From NCBI GenBank assembly GCA_964553325.1, contig CAZKKI010000082.1, positions 113,642-177,641 of the forward strand: a DNA stretch of 64,000 bases, in the 5' to 3' direction. Each line of letters starts with the position of its first letter. Positions within the stretch are counted from its first letter, which is position 1. Source of the DNA: BMS3ABIN04 sp964553325. GTDB lineage: Bacteria > Bacteroidota > Ignavibacteria > Ignavibacteriales > Melioribacteraceae. The notes beneath the pieces were generated by a model, which did not search any database, had not been told where the DNA came from, and saw only the letters and a program-made list of their open reading frames with translations. Positions 62,960-64,000 of the stretch are shown here, piece by piece. Both the position numbers and the translations under genes were made by a program.

Positions 62960-63847
62960 ATGCAAAATTACAATTCAAAAGCTTTTTTAGCATGGGTTAC
63001 GATTTGTATTGTATGGGGAACAACATATTTGGCAATTAAAATAGGCGTTTCCGATGTTCCGCCGATGTTCTTTGCGGGAATACGCTGGATTATTGCCGGA
63101 CCTTTGTTTTTCGGTATTCTTAAATTACGAGGTTTTAAATTCCCGCCAGCAAACGAATTAAAACACATTGCTATTGTGGGTATAAGTTTACTTGGCATTG
63201 CAAACGGACTTGTAGTAATTGCCGAGCAATGGCTCCCGAGCGGATTAACCGCATTGTTAATTACAACTTTACCGTTTTGGATTGTAGGCATGGAAAGCTT
63301 CATACCAAAAGGTCCTAAACTCAATTATAAAATTGTTACCGGAATTTCACTCGGTTTTGCGGGTGTTGCCATTATTTTTGCCGGAGACATCCAAAAACTT
63401 TTCGAAGCGGAATATTTATGGGGAATTTCGGCATTAACCGGCGCAGTGATTTTTTGGTCGGCAGGTTCATTATATTCGAAATACAATAAAATAAATTCGC
63501 ATCCGCTGGTCGGCGCTTCCGTACAAATGATGTTCGCGGGAATTTTCCAACTCGGTTTGTCGCTTATTTCCGGCGAGAAAATCAGTTTTAATTTAACATA
63601 TAACGGCTACTTTTCAATTTTATATTTGATATTGGTCGGTTCTATTTTAGGTTACGGATCATACATTTATGCAATTAGACATCTTCCCGTGTCTTTTGTA
63701 ACAACTTACGCTTATATCAATCCTTTGATTGCTTTATTTTTAGGTTGGCTTATTCTGGAAGAAAAATTGAACTTACAAATTTTGTTGGCGTCCATAATAA
63801 TATTTACTGGGGTGGCGTTGGTAAAAAAAGGCGCTTCCTCTTCTTAA
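62960..63847 (+). CDS. EamA/DMT-family transporter
   Basis: This 295-residue inner-membrane protein has ten TM helices in two EamA repeats (about 5-140 and 150-290). FLAWVTICIVWGTTYLAIKI and VTTYAYINPLIALFLGWLIL are the typical starts and ends. DMT transporters export or import amino acids and other metabolites; the substrate is unknown. It is monocistronic and divergent from the acetyltransferase gene. Confidence 0.87.
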   Translation: MQNYNSKAFLAWVTICIVWGTTYLAIKIGVSDVPPMFFAGIRWIIAGPLFFGILKLRGFKFPPANELKHIAIVGISLLGIANGLVVIAEQWLPSGLTALLITTLPFWIVGMESFIPKGPKLNYKIVTGISLGFAGVAIIFAGDIQKLFEAEYLWGISALTGAVIFWSAGSLYSKYNKINSHPLVGASVQMMFAGIFQLGLSLISGEKISFNLTYNGYFSILYLILVGSILGYGSYIYAIRHLPVSFVTTYAYINPLIALFLGWLILEEKLNLQILLASIIIFTGVALVKKGASSS

Positions 63848-63878
63848 AAATACATTCACAACCGTTTCATACATATTT

Positions 63879-63998
63879 TTAGCCAAACCACATTTCACTT
63901 GCAGTACTTTCATAACTACTCTGGAATGAGTTCAGCGTTTTTTGCCCATCCTTTACATTTTTTCTAACGAGTTTTTCCTTATTAACAGGATAAATGAT
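63879..63998 (-). CDS. Possible C-terminal end of a gene running off the right edge
   Basis: One frame stays open from the window edge for 39 codons to a TAA at 63881-63879, ending in STASEMWFG. The others close quickly. Codon choice (AAG, GGG, ACG CTG) differs from the neighbouring genes, and no domain is recognisable from this fragment. It could be a horizontally acquired gene or a chance opening. Confidence 0.3.
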   Translation of the reverse strand: MIYPVNKEKLVRKNVKDGQKTLNSFQSSYESTASEMWFG

Positions 63999-64000
63999 TG

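Noticed and set aside
1..64000. CRISPR arrays, insertion sequences, prophage, tRNA or rRNA genes
   Set aside because: No regular spaced repeats, transposase or integrase motifs, or cloverleaf sequences were seen on either strand.

Overview
The window is about 64 kb of AT-rich (roughly 36-38% GC by eye), densely coded bacterial chromosome. It most resembles the Ignavibacteria/Melioribacter branch of the Chlorobi-Bacteroidetes (FCB) group. Three secreted proteins end in a type IX secretion (Por) sorting domain with the NYPNPFNPST-type motif. Outer-membrane barrels, Bacteroidetes-style lipoproteins, LPS heptose synthesis and multihaem cytochromes show a Gram-negative cell with anaerobic respiration. 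The lineage is inferred from gene content; no rRNA or tRNA gene was seen, and there is no IS element, CRISPR array or prophage.

Layout. 1-4.2 kb (- strand): an octahaem tetrathionate-reductase-type cytochrome cut by the window edge, a lipoprotein with about 12 haem motifs, MobA, and an RsbRD_N-like protein. 4.3-6.8 kb (+): a small membrane protein with a CX3C motif and a TonB receptor carrying the CxxxM...HxM copper site of OprC/NosA. 6.8-9.3 kb (-): a YeeE/YedE sulfur transporter under a LysR regulator, with two copies of one inverted-repeat operator. 9.4-11.7 kb (+): a 67-residue basic protein, archease and RtcB (RNA ligation). 12-19.4 kb (-): two lipoproteins, a barrel-transglutaminase fusion and a FecR-like protein, next to a CHASE2 sigma-54 activator. 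A sigma-54 promoter and likely enhancer sites lie between activator and operon, so this looks like a self-contained envelope-sensing regulon and is the most interesting system here. 19.5-23.4 kb: hydrolase, SMUG2-like glycosylase, NUDIX, radical SAM, HldD. 23.6-30.9 kb: MetH, a type IX-exported monohaem protein, a beta-helix protein and a methyltransferase.

31-39.6 kb (+): a six-gene run with gaps of 3-34 bp (M29 aminopeptidase, arginine deiminase, antiporter, DUF1028-TPR, RlmL-like methyltransferase, RecD2). 39.6-45.4 kb: PsiE, CDP-alcohol transferase, GT4, a small protein and a DUF2723 mannosyltransferase-like protein. 45.5-52.2 kb: LOG, YjbQ, ornithine aminotransferase, hybrid histidine kinase, PAP2, AMP nucleosidase and a small exported protein. 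52.2-57.9 kb: a DUF4838 secreted protein, an Mrr_N winged-helix protein, an FAD oxidoreductase, a Crp/Fnr regulator and DUF2892. 58-62.8 kb (-): a compact seven-gene run (GNAT, MscS/YbdG, IorA-like ThDP enzyme, cupin, PspC, BtpA, small barrel). 63-64 kb: an EamA transporter and the tail of a possible unrelated gene.

Most functions are housekeeping or envelope/respiratory accessory genes. Family calls rest on motifs read by eye; no database search was possible.
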